Positions 44,618 through 60,090 of a DNA stretch of 64,000 nucleotides are shown here, piece by piece (within the stretch, counting starts at the first letter, position 1; every line of letters starts with the position of its first letter). The position numbers and the translations under genes are program-made. The DNA comes from Patiria pectinifera. Taxonomy: Eukaryota; Echinodermata; Asteroidea; Valvatida; Asterinidae. The notes beneath the pieces were generated by a model. That model made no database searches and was not told where the DNA came from. It saw only the letters and a program-made list of their open reading frames with translations. The stretch covers positions 28,658,197-28,722,196 of the forward strand of contig CM057149.1 in the NCBI GenBank assembly GCA_029964075.1, read 5' to 3'.

Positions 44618-45719
44618 GTGACATCGCAATAAAGGCAGGCAATGAGTACACCACCATCTTTTCCTAAAAAAAAACGTTGGTTAAAGTGGTCAGAAATTGC
44701 CTCAGATCGCACCACAGAGCATTTAGAATCCAAAAAAATTTCGGGGCCCTTCAGCAGGCCCTGAACCCCATGCCGTAATTTTTTCAACCCACTTTTTGGG
44801 GGACCAAAATTTATTTTGGCCCCCCAAACAATTGTGTTCTGGATCCGCCCTTGTGGAAAATAAAAGGACTCTTATTTTCATTCAAGAGTTATTTTTTCGA
44901 AGCAAAGTTGCAAACCAAAGACAACGACTTCTGTCAACCTTTTATGACAACGTAGGTGTAGTCATGTATACATGACGCTATTTCAACACTTGTAATTTCA
45001 TCGAAAGAGTTGGCATACTCTTCGGGTCAGAGTTTTGACTTGAACTAAATGAACCAACAATCCAGGCATTATATTTCGAGGGCACAGTTTATACTCCTAC
45101 GTAGACTATTCGAGGCTAGCAGCGCGACAAACATGTGCAGTTGGTTTTGTTATCAAATACAGGTCATTGTGTGAACTTTGAAAAATGTTTTCCATTTTTC
45201 GGTGAAGCTTTTCACTCTTGTACAAAAGATTTGCGTCACTGATTTGAATGACAATGACTCTGAACAGGTTGCGCAAGTTGAGGGAAAACCCAAGCTGACG
45301 CAATGATTTAGGGACCGTATTCGCACCTTGTTCCTTTTAGAATGTAAGCTGCTTCAAAGTATCATTTTCTTTCAAGTACAAGGTGCCTATGTGTGATTTT
45401 GTGGGCAATGTTACAAATCCAAATGGCCCCATATCACATGTCTGAAACTCAAGTTCAACCTTTATATAACCAAAGATACCAAGATTGTAATTAGTAGGGT
45501 TTTCCGTCCCTATCTAATTATGTGGGAATTCCCTAAAATATTCTCCTGGGGTGTTCCTCCCGACTCTAACACTGTAATTACCCATCACTGTCTTCTTTGG
45601 CTTTAAAGCTACAGTGCCTAAGGCACGTTTGAGGAATCCTAGGTTTCATTACCAGAAATACAATTGAAAATCATCATTAAAAAGTAGGTGACCAACTGAT
45701 TTCCAAAACAGAAGCCACA
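44618..45719. repeat. 1.1-kb tandem duplication, unit 2
   Basis: Direct repeat of 43515-44617. It carries only the right part of the MITE, so the duplication happened after the MITE inserted. Confidence 0.85.
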
Positions 45720-47043
45720 ACTTTTAGTGAATCTACACAAACATAATAATATAAACCTTTAAAATATTCTGGCTGTCATTCTGCTATGCGGGCAAATATT
45801 TCACCTATCGCCTTCAACGCTGTACAGGCAGACAAGCTAAGTATTATTTTTACACACAATATTATTTTTATTTAAAAAAACCCTGGATATTTTTGAAATT
45901 TGTGACTTTAAAATTTTGTCTCTAAACAGGAAGTGTGACATTGGAGATATTGAATTGAATTGATAATTTTGTTATATTACATCCCATGAAATAATGTGTG
46001 CTTTGTTGTCATTAAGAAGAAACCAATATAATGTAGGTGGTTTTCAAGGACTCTATTAATTAATAAATTCCTCGTTTGAATCTACACACATTAGAGATAG
46101 GCCTATAGCATCACTTTAGAGATTGTACTCCCACGAAGTTAGGGCCTTCTATAGGCTTCTTCATTAGCGCGACTTCCAAAATTATTCAAGTGGCTTATGG
46201 TAAAAAATCATATAGCATATGCAATTTCGGGTACATTCTTTGAACATTTTAGGGATTATTAGCGAAACACTATTAAACTCAAATCCTCTTAATGCCATTT
46301 TTTCTTCACCACAAAATTGTTTTTTTGGGGGGTATTGTTTATTTGCTTAAATTAAGAAGGTACAATTGAATACCAATTTTGCTAGACTTTTTGGTGGGCA
46401 GGGCGTCCATTTGGATATAGTTGACGAAATATATAGGCCCAAAAGGAGAGCCATTTATCAGGATTTTTTCCAGTAGATGAAAAGTTTGAATTGAGAATTA
46501 CATGTTGGAACTACATTTTGGACAAAGCTTCTCTTCTTGGGGACACCTTTCATAATTTGGGAGAGTGGGAAAAATGAAATTACAAAATACTACATTGTAC
46601 ATAATTAATCCAAACTCAAGTCCATTTGGTTTTTTAATTTTGCCTTGGCAGTCGAATCAGTAATAAAAAGGCAAAATTGTAAGTTGTATTTCGCTTTTAT
46701 GCGAGAGGAAGTACAAGTATTTTATTTTATTATTATTTTTAAATGGGAGTGGTGCAAATGTACAATTTTGTCCTTTAAATAAAGTTTGTTTCACTAAAAT
46801 GAGAAACCAGAGCTGGGACGTCTATTCTTTGAAGCAAATCCAGCACATTCATGGAAAACTTTAGGATGGATTAATGTGGGTTTTTTTAATTCAGAGGAGG
46901 GACCAAAAAAAAACAGAGAAAATGAGTAAATTGATAAAATTTGAACAATTAGGTTTGAATGTCAATTGAAGTTGTCAAATGATACTATAGCAATTTGAGA
47001 TACGTTCACATTTACAGATGTATATAGTAGCCTAAGCTGTGTT
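45720..47043. other. AT-rich noncoding DNA
   Basis: No gene or repeat recognised. Confidence 0.45.
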
Positions 47044-47199
47044 AAATCCTTCTAATCATGTTGTAAAAAAAGGCTGTGGTTGGGCTTGGAATCATTTGCC
47101 TGGCTATCAGTCATCACGGCAAGACATCAGTTTAATGCTCAAGGTCAAATGATTCCAAACTACAACCGCAGCCCATTTTTTTCACAACATGAAGGATTT
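47044..47199. mobile_element. Foldback MITE
   Basis: AAATCCTTCTAATCATGTTG at the left and its near-complement at the right continue inward as inverted copies (GGCTGTGGTTGGGCTTGGAA, ATCATTTG). The hairpin covers almost the whole 156 bp. Confidence 0.65.
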
Positions 47200-48061
47200 A
47201 TGAACTGATTTAGGCATGTTAGGGAAGGAACTTGGTCACAGTGTCCAAGCATGTTGTTGTGAACAATTGACCATTGTGCAGTGAGGCGTGAGGGAAAGTA
47301 GCTGAAACTCATTGGGGTTTAAGCCAAGAGTAAGGAGTATCTGCACAAATATCAAGTTTCAGATTAACTTGGTTTCCAGTTGTTTAAACGATATTTAGGC
47401 GGATTCTTTTTTTGTGGGACATACTGTACGCCTTTACTGGATGGGAAAAAACGCACCAAGATCGCCTGTTACAGCTATATAGAGTTTTTCTGTTAACATC
47501 ATTTGTCCTCAAATGTAAGATTCTGGTATTTGTGACTCTCTGATGAAGCACTTGGGTGAGTTGTCAAAATGCTGAAAATAAAAGTGAAATTATGTGAATT
47601 TCGGTTTTTTGCTCGCGAACGCTCACCCATTTTTTGGTTTTAATGTCATGGCCCCGCCTATAAAAGGGTCTGAAAAAAATTTCATCAACTTGGTTTTGAA
47701 CTTGTTGAAGTTTCCTTGAGTGATGCTGAGAGTTTCCAACATTGTTCCCAAAAATGCATATGGGCCCCCACTGACTAAAAGGTAATTTATCAACACTGTT
47801 CCCCCCCCCCCACGCAAAAAAAGTAGTCTCCTTTAGATAACATCACAAAACTTGGTCACAATTTCCAAAAAAGCAACGAGAAAATACTGACATTCCAAAA
47901 AAAGTTCATTTTATAATGGACCTTGGGGGAGAAGGAAACAAAATCAAATTTCCACAGAGATATTACAGATACATAATGCTAAACTGGTAGAATAAAACTC
48001 TATGATGTATTACAAGTCACTAGTCACGCCCTTTTTGTTTTTCCGTGAACGTTCATGACTC
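47200..48061. other. Noncoding DNA
   Basis: Nothing supportable; a C run lies near 47803. Confidence 0.4.
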
Positions 48062-48300
48062 ACCTGCAGTCAACGGTGGACAATCGGACTTCGGCAACTG
48101 ATCAAATCGCTGGTTCTGAGCGCTGTGTCTAACTTGCTCGGTGATGAAGAGTCTCGGAGTTTCCGAGTTACATCCCCATGGATCTGTGGATCAACACATG
48201 AAGCTCAAGCAGGACGTCTAGACGCGGGTAGTCGCCAGAAGAGTCCGAGTCTATGATGCGAGCGTGAAGTTTCACTTAAAAGCAAAGTGTGAGGCTACAT
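48062..48300 (-). other. Possible upstream noncoding exon / promoter area
   Basis: A GC-richer patch lies between AT-rich flanks. On the minus strand it ends with a near-perfect splice donor (GACTGCAG|GTGAGT). No frame is open through it, so if it is an exon it is noncoding. Exon 1 of the Ubl-NLR gene has an acceptor at its 5' side and so needs such an upstream exon. The link to that gene is a guess. Confidence 0.2.
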
Positions 48301-50240
48301 GACGAGAGGGTGAATGGGGTATTGGTGTATAGGCGCGACGTGCGAGATATGTACACCCCGATTCCACGGGAATTTCCTGGTACCCGTTAGTGACCTTCGT
48401 TGAAAGTCAAATGCATTCCGTCAAAAGGAACCAGAGGGCGGTATTTTGGAATAAAGTTCGTATAAAGTTCATATTAAGTTTTAAGAACTGCGAGAACTCG
48501 AATGTTGGCATATAAACACAGTTCCAAAACTGAGTGGGTTATACACTGGCAATAATATAAAGGGATCAGAAGTGCGAAAACTCGAATGTCCGCATATAAA
48601 TGCAGTGAACTGATGCAGGTGCAAATGTATGAAGAAATTAGCTAAACAAGCCTAATAGCACTATCACACCCCAACGATGACACTGATCGCCGCATTGAAA
48701 CTGATTGATATATCTAACTTTTAAAAGATCAGTTCACGCTCTTCTAACCATGCTGCTATATTTTATAAATAAAATGGACGAAAGTGAGACAATTTGTATC
48801 CATCGACAAAGAAAGGTACTACAAATATTACTCTGAGCTTTCACATTAGTCTTGGCCCGAGACGTCGATGAATTTTATTATTAGAATTATTATAATTATA
48901 CGGTATAATAATTACGGGAAATGGGTCATTTGGGAGACATTCTCATAGACTTGTGCACAAAATTGTTCAAACTTCAATGTGCCCTAACCCAATATTTTAT
49001 GTAAATAGGACCGTCTGTAAAAATTCAAAACGGCACTTCCCATGCAAGTCACCACAGGAAAGTTCTTGTGGGTTTTTTTTTTTTTTGGGGGGGGGGCATT
49101 TACCACTGTACAGCACTGTTCCTGTGGTAATTTTTGTGGTAAAACCACAGGACATTTTCGTAAGGAATATTGTGTCCTTGGGCAAGCCACTTCATCCCCA
49201 CTTATCTCTCTCTCCACCCAGGAGTAAATGGGTACCGGCATTAGCTGGGGAGTAACCTGCGATGGGCTAACATCCAGTCCAGGGGAAATAGAAACATTTT
49301 TAGTCCTTTCATGTTACTGAAACTGGAGAAAAACGCCGACCTGATGGTCCACATTGGCTCGTGAAAGACTTTTATAACATCAGCAGTATACTTCTTTTGT
49401 TTTAATTTGATTTTTAATGGTTACCGTAATCAGGCATGCAACTGGGAAGTCACAAAAAAAAGAGGAAATTCAAATCTTTCCCAGACATTGTACAGTGTTT
49501 TTTTTCTATTTTCAATAGCACACATTGGAAGTAAAAAAAAAAGAGGGAAACAGCTGATCCGAGGAAAAGTGGCATGCCTGCGTAATAAAGAACAAAGCTC
49601 GCAGCCAAACAAGGTAGCATCTTTTAACAATGATTTTTTGCTTCTTTCTTTAATATTCGAACTGCATTCTTTCATAGTTTATGGACTGTTCACATACTTT
49701 TGAAACTTTAATAGTCCTGTACCACTCTAATTATTAAATTTTTACAATTACCGCACAAATTCATTTTTAAAGCATAATCGATATACCTGGAAAATAAAGC
49801 AAAAATAAATACTTTTTCATCAAAAAAAAAACATTTGCATTAATATATTCCAGCTTTTTTTTAAACAAAATATATGCATATATTCTTCCTAAATTTGTAT
49901 ATTTTGATCTTCAATTATCAACAATAACAGATTGAAACAAGTAATTAATCAATAGCACATTTACAATGTATTATCATTGACTAAATCTCAAAACCTTCCA
50001 CACACCATTTTGGCTACTGGAGAGACCTTTTACAGCAAAAATAAATACACTGAAAAAGTCACATAAATAATGAAATTTACAGATGTTTACTGACCATTTT
50101 GTCTCAGCATCACATAGAAATTTGCTTTTAACGAATTAATAAGAAGAATGTTTACAAAAAAGCTCTGATTATTTTCGTTCCTGTTAGCCTGTCAAACAGC
50201 AAAAATATCCAGAAATTGCTTTACAACAACACGGTCGTTT
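48301..50240. other. Noncoding DNA with a possible SINE tail
   Basis: GTGTCCTTGGGCAAGCCACT near 49171, with the following text up to about 49280, resembles a 3' module found in several SINE/LINE families. No pol III box was found beside it. The rest is AT-rich and empty. Confidence 0.3.
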
Positions 50241-50564
50241 ATTTTGTTCGATATTAATCTGTACCATTTGCATATTCATTATTTCTTACAGATCGAGCAA
50301 TCCTATTGGCTCAATACAGAAAAGTGAGATCAGCGGCCGTGTCAAAGTTCAATTATTTGAACTCTGTAGTGACGTCATCAGCGTCCTTTGCCCACAAGTC
50401 GCTGGGGCTACAGCAACAACTGAACCATATGTAAGATGATCGGGCGTCAGTTTTTCAGTTGCGTGATCATTGCGCAACTATTGCGCGACCGACTATAAAC
50501 TGGCCATAAAAGCTCACTGCTATAGTCACTACTCATGACTAGTGAGTTACGACGTAACTCATCA

Positions 50565-55562
<4,998 letters not shown>

Positions 55563-56355
55563 CTGTATATGGTGGCAGAAACAATGTTACTTCTCAATTA
55601 GACAAGGCATGAACATTTTTGTGGACCGCACACAGTGCTTAAATTAATTCATTGACTGTGGAATAAATTGCCTTATGCTGGATCTGTGCAAAAGGACCCC
55701 CTCAATGGTAAGGAAGGGAGAGTTGGGGGAGACCACTTGGATTGACATTCGAACAAATGTACGACGGCGCCTGATGCTCACGCGAAGATACTCTGGCTTT
55801 GTCCACATTCCGAATGAAATAAGTTGTGCGAACTTAATGCTAAACACGCGTGAACCCACACCCTCTTGTTTTACTATACTCCCGAGGACCATGCTTTGTG
55901 TTTTCCTTTGTCCCAGTAACACACTCCCATAGACTAAGCACACAAACCTACCACAGAGGACCGTTTTGAACAAAAGACCCGACTCCTGAGGACTGGAAGG
56001 ATCTGTTGTTCTCCCTTTGTGGGTCTGTCCTCGGGGGTTATGTAGAACAAGTATGGGTGCGCATGCGGTGTGTCCCCTCAACACGGCTTTCGAAAGTGGT
56101 AAATTAGCTAGCGCCCTCTCTTTTTCGTGCACAGAGCCCATAAGTAGATGAAAAGAATTCCATATACATGGACATCACTAAGTTTTCCTTGCTGTCATTG
56201 CAAAGTGATGGCATGTCCTAAACAAAATCAAATTTTGCTGGGAAAATATTGCAGCATTCACGTAGAAAACTCTTAGAATTTTTCAGACCAGTCTCAAAGG
56301 GTTTAAGGGTGACAGGTAATGTCCAGGTATTGAACTCTTTCCAATATTATAATAT

Positions 56356-57032
56356 TGTAACGTGCGTCGCCTAGTCGGTCCCTTGCCTCTCTGGCCCAGT
56401 CCCGATGGAGTTGAAGCACCTGCGGTTGGAGGCCACAGCACCAAGTGACGAACAGCACTCCCAAATCTGCTCCACCAGGGGAAAGCGCTAACTCAACTAG
56501 TGTTTGGGATTTTAGGGATTGGGTGGATTAACCTGTGGTTTTGGGTGGATTAGCCTGTGGTTTGGGTGGTTGACCGGTGGCTCTGGGTGGCTGACCGGTG
56601 GCTCAGGGTGGCTGACCAGTGGCTTAAGTGGCTTAAGTGGCTCGAGTGGCTCGAGTGGCTCGAGTGGCTCAAGTGGGGGAGACTTACACCCTAATTAGTG
56701 ACAATTAGACAATAAAACAGAGACAGGAGACTTCTTTGACTTCTTTGGTCCCACCAGGCGAAGAAGTGAGATTTATTCTCTCGAACTGTGCCTTTTATAG
56801 GCCAACATGGTCATATACATTCACATACAATAAATGCCCCTCATTACTAAAGTACACAGGGTGCCTCAACCAATGAAAATGCAGTATTGCTTAGTAGATG
56901 ACTTAAGCCACGCCCACTAACAGCGCTGGCCAATTAAATGCTGATGTTCTAGTATGAGTGACTGGGCACTACAGAAAAGTCACTATACAGTTCATGTTAA
57001 TGTATAAAACGTATAGTTGATGATTCATCACA
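56356..57032 (-). mobile_element. Ty3/gypsy 3' LTR
   Basis: Read on the minus strand the LTR begins TGTGATGAATC and ends ACGCACGTTACA, about 677 bp, with the TG...CA ends of retroviral-type LTRs. It contains a GGTGGCT/GAGTGGCTC minisatellite at about 56555-56670. The other LTR would be beyond base 64000, so identity could not be compared. The flanking ATATT may be one target duplication. Confidence 0.65.
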
Positions 57033-57048
57033 TGACCTCCCCCCAGAG
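57033..57048 (-). other. Polypurine tract of the Ty3/gypsy element
   Basis: On the minus strand CTCTGGGGGGAGGTCA directly precedes the TGTGATG start of the LTR, the expected place for the plus-strand primer. Confidence 0.65.
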
Positions 57049-57560
57049 TTTTCAGTCCCTGAAACTGTTAAGTCTTAATTTATTAAAGTTTCCACACAAT
57101 AAACATTTGAAAACTTAAGATTTTGAATCAGAGCCACATCCTTCATTCAGTATTCTCATATAAAATTTACAATCTTCGCAGCTGACAAAGTGGGTTTAAT
57201 AAATCTCATAAGCAGCAATATTTGTGCACACAAACCTAGTTTAGCAATCATCTTAGAACAACTCTAAAATGGAATGATTAATCCTTTTTATCAACCCATG
57301 GCTTTATAAGAATAGATGACTTTATATGAAATAGATGGCTTTATATAAAATAGATGAGCAACACTTTAAAAATACCTCTATAAAAGTCTTCTTAGTACAT
57401 GTACATGTATAACAAAATAAAGTGGTTCATATTAAACCAACTCTTTTAGAAATAACTTGGTCCTCAACTTTTAAAGTTTCAAAATTAACTGTAACTTTTA
57501 TAACAACTGAACATTTCAAACTCTAACCTTAAAACTCTGTAATTATTTGGAACTTTAACT

Positions 57561-58259
57561 TTAGAAGTAGAAATCTTGCTTTGCCTCTTTCTGGGAGTGC
57601 AATACTCCTCTGCGGAATACTTGGGTGATGGTCGTTACCTCAATATGATCTGCCATCTCCCCAGCTGGGTCTTCACTTTCTGTGGAGGAGCTCACTCGGG
57701 GCACCATCTCGGTGTGAAGCTGCCTAAGCAGCTTCAATGACTTTCCCCCAGTCTTGGGGTGGCCAGTAGGAGTGGAGGTTGAGGGGGAACCACGCGGGGA
57801 TGGGACAGGGAGGAGTTGCAGCTCCGGCTCCGGTGGCAGGATGGATGGAGAATCGGGTACTCGAGGCTTGGCTGAGGTGGAGCAATCCTTCCCAACATAG
57901 TGCAACTGGGACTCGGCATGGCGGTGCAAGCTGGAGTTCCTGGTGAACCGCTCCCCGCACGTGCTGCAAGCGAAGGGCAAGGCCTCCCTATGTCTCTCCT
58001 TTTCATGTCGGACCAGGCTGGCTCGAGAGGTGAATTTCTTCCTGCAACCACCCACATGGCAAGGGAAGGAGGTGGTGGCTGGCGGGCGTGTCACGGGAAT
58101 CTTGGCCTCAGGCTTCTGGGGATGGGCGCTTGGTGTTGAGCTGCTCTTGTGATGATGACTGCTCGTTCTAGGGCGTTTGCTGGCCCCGTCATCCCCCGGT
58201 CGCTTCTCGTCACGCCGCTTGCCGGCCGATGGCTTGTCACCATGGTTGCCCCTAGGCAT
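57561..58259 (-). CDS. Extra C2H2 zinc-finger ORF of the Ty3/gypsy element
   Basis: It encodes a basic, Ser/Pro-rich protein of about 232 residues with two C2H2 fingers: CHVGGCRKKFTSRASLVRHE (Cys-x4-Cys form) and CSTCGERFTRNSSLHRHAES. The likely start is MPRGNHGDK at 58259. The frame stays open further upstream, but there it runs through a 12-bp minisatellite and a small palindromic insertion. It lies between the integrase and the 3' LTR on the same strand, where some elements carry env or accessory genes. Function unknown: DNA or RNA binding is inferred from the fingers only. Confidence 0.6.
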   Translation of the reverse strand: MPRGNHGDKPSAGKRRDEKRPGDDGASKRPRTSSHHHKSSSTPSAHPQKPEAKIPVTRPPATTSFPCHVGGCRKKFTSRASLVRHEKERHREALPFACSTCGERFTRNSSLHRHAESQLHYVGKDCSTSAKPRVPDSPSILPPEPELQLLPVPSPRGSPSTSTPTGHPKTGGKSLKLLRQLHTEMVPRVSSSTESEDPAGEMADHIEVTTITQVFRRGVLHSQKEAKQDFYF

Positions 58260-58354
58260 GGTGGACAGTGGAACTGTACTACTGTAGGTTGTGGAAACGG
58301 CGGTGGCTGTGGTGGCTATAGTGGCTGCGGTGGCTATAGTGGCTGCGGTGGCTA

Positions 58355-58513
58355 TCCGGTTCGTAAGTGACTTCGTCATACACGCGCACGCACCACTGAT
58401 TACGAGCGCCCATTGGATGAACACTCAAGTTGCGTTAACTTCCGGTTCCATTGGTGCCATGCTACACCATGTACAGTAAGTTGAGATGACGTCACACTTA
58501 CGAACCGGATAGT
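58355..58513. repeat. Small palindromic insertion
   Basis: ATCCGGTTCGTAAGTGACTT and its near-complement lie about 130 bp apart at 58355 and 58488, flanked by copies of TAGTGGCTAT. Probably a MITE inserted just upstream of the zinc-finger ORF. Confidence 0.5.
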
Positions 58514-58924
58514 GGCTATATACAGTGCGATGTGCGGTCGTAGTTGTGGACGGTTCAAGGTTCAAACACAGAATGAGCTGAGGCATGTACGCGCGCCGTA
58601 TAGCGTACGCGTCACACGTCCATGCCACGCCCACCCATACATGTCTCGCACGCACAAACGGTACACGCTGTGCGTAGTTGCTATGCAACCACGTGGTGTC
58701 TGGTTGATTCCCTTTTAGCACACACATGAAGTACAGGATACCAGTTACAAGTTGTGGCAACGATGACCATTTTAGCAGATTTTTCTTTCTGCTAAATCCT
58801 TTTCTTTCTTGTACGGGCTAAACTTCGTAATCCTGTAGCCGAGTGGGACGTCGTCGCTGGCGTTTTGGGTACCGCCCGACGAAGAGTTGGGTATTTGATG
58901 CTGGTTCTTGCTCCTCGTCTGGAA

Positions 58925-60090
58925 TTAGGCCCGTTGTGATATCTTCACTGCCGTTTCCTTGGACGGAAATTCGTTCCTCCCCCGCCGTTCTGTCGATCGT
59001 TCAACAGAGGGCTCGAGGTGAAGTGGGCATTCCCCCACGTTGTCTGTGGTTTCTCCAAGTGGATCATCGTCCACCAAGTGAACACCATCTTCATCAGTTG
59101 GTGGAGGTTCCTGCTCATCCTCGGTCTCCGGCTCCATAGGAGCGCTATCTCTCCCCTCGGATCGCCATTTTCTTCTCTCTGGGCCTGTGTAGATCTTCAG
59201 TTTGTCATAATGCACAACCTTCGGCTTTGATTTTGGTTTCTCCTGTATCCGGAAGGTCACATCTGATAACTTCTTCAGGACTAGATACGGGCCAATCCAT
59301 TTGAACTGCAGCTTGGGAGACAATCCTTTCTTGCGTGCAGTGTTGTGCAGCCATACAAACATTCCAGCTTGTATCTTGCTACCCGAAACATGGCGATCAT
59401 AGTTGCGCTTTTGCCTCCGAAGATTTACTTTCATTTTGCTCCGAGCTCTTTGATGTGCCTCACTCATTTTCTGTCGGAGATTTTTGGCATAGTCAGTCGA
59501 CATGTGGTCATCACTGTCGTTTTGTAGTTCGGTAAGCGCGTGTAGTGGTAGTGCTATCTCCCGCCCCATAAGCATGGTGCAAGGTGACTCTCCGGTGCTT
59601 TCTTGAGCCGTACTTCGGTATGCCATCATCGAGTATGCCAACTGGACATCCCAATCCTTCTGGTCTGGCTTTACGAACGGCCCAACCAGATTCACCAAGC
59701 TTCGGTTGAATCTTTCAATGAATCCGTCGGACTTAGGGTTCCATGGGCAAGTTCGCGTCTGGTCGATCCCAAGCAATCTGCAAACTTCTTTGAATATGGC
59801 AGACTGGAAGTTTGTGCCTTGATCACTGTGGAGTTCTTTTGGACAGCCATATCTGCAAATAAATTGCTCCACCAGAGTTTCTGCTATGGTCGGTGTCTTC
59901 TGGTCTGGCAGTGCGTATGCCTCAATCCACTTTGTAAATGGATCTCCCACAACTAGTACATACGCATTGCCTCGGTCGCTCCTGGGGAGGGGGCCCATAA
60001 CATCCAGAGCGATTCTCTCCATCGGTGCGCCAACCGTGTATTGTTGAAGGGGAGCTCGGGGTTTCTTGCCCGGTGATTTCCTCCTTGCAC
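58925..60090 (-). pseudogene. Ty3/gypsy integrase core and GPY/F module
   Basis: The catalytic acidic residues stand in the motifs DVMGPLPRSD, HSDQGTNFQS and SDGFIERFNRS, the D-D-35-E pattern. KWIGPYLVLKK is the GPY/F module near the C-terminus. No chromodomain is seen. This part is one frame away from the upstream pol part; the break is near 60085-60095, at the HHCC zinc finger, so this copy is probably defective. Confidence 0.85.

Noticed and set aside
55644..56141. A 165-codon minus-strand open frame upstream of the ABCC-like exons
   Set aside because: No domain, no splice logic with the neighbouring exons, and composition like random noncoding DNA.
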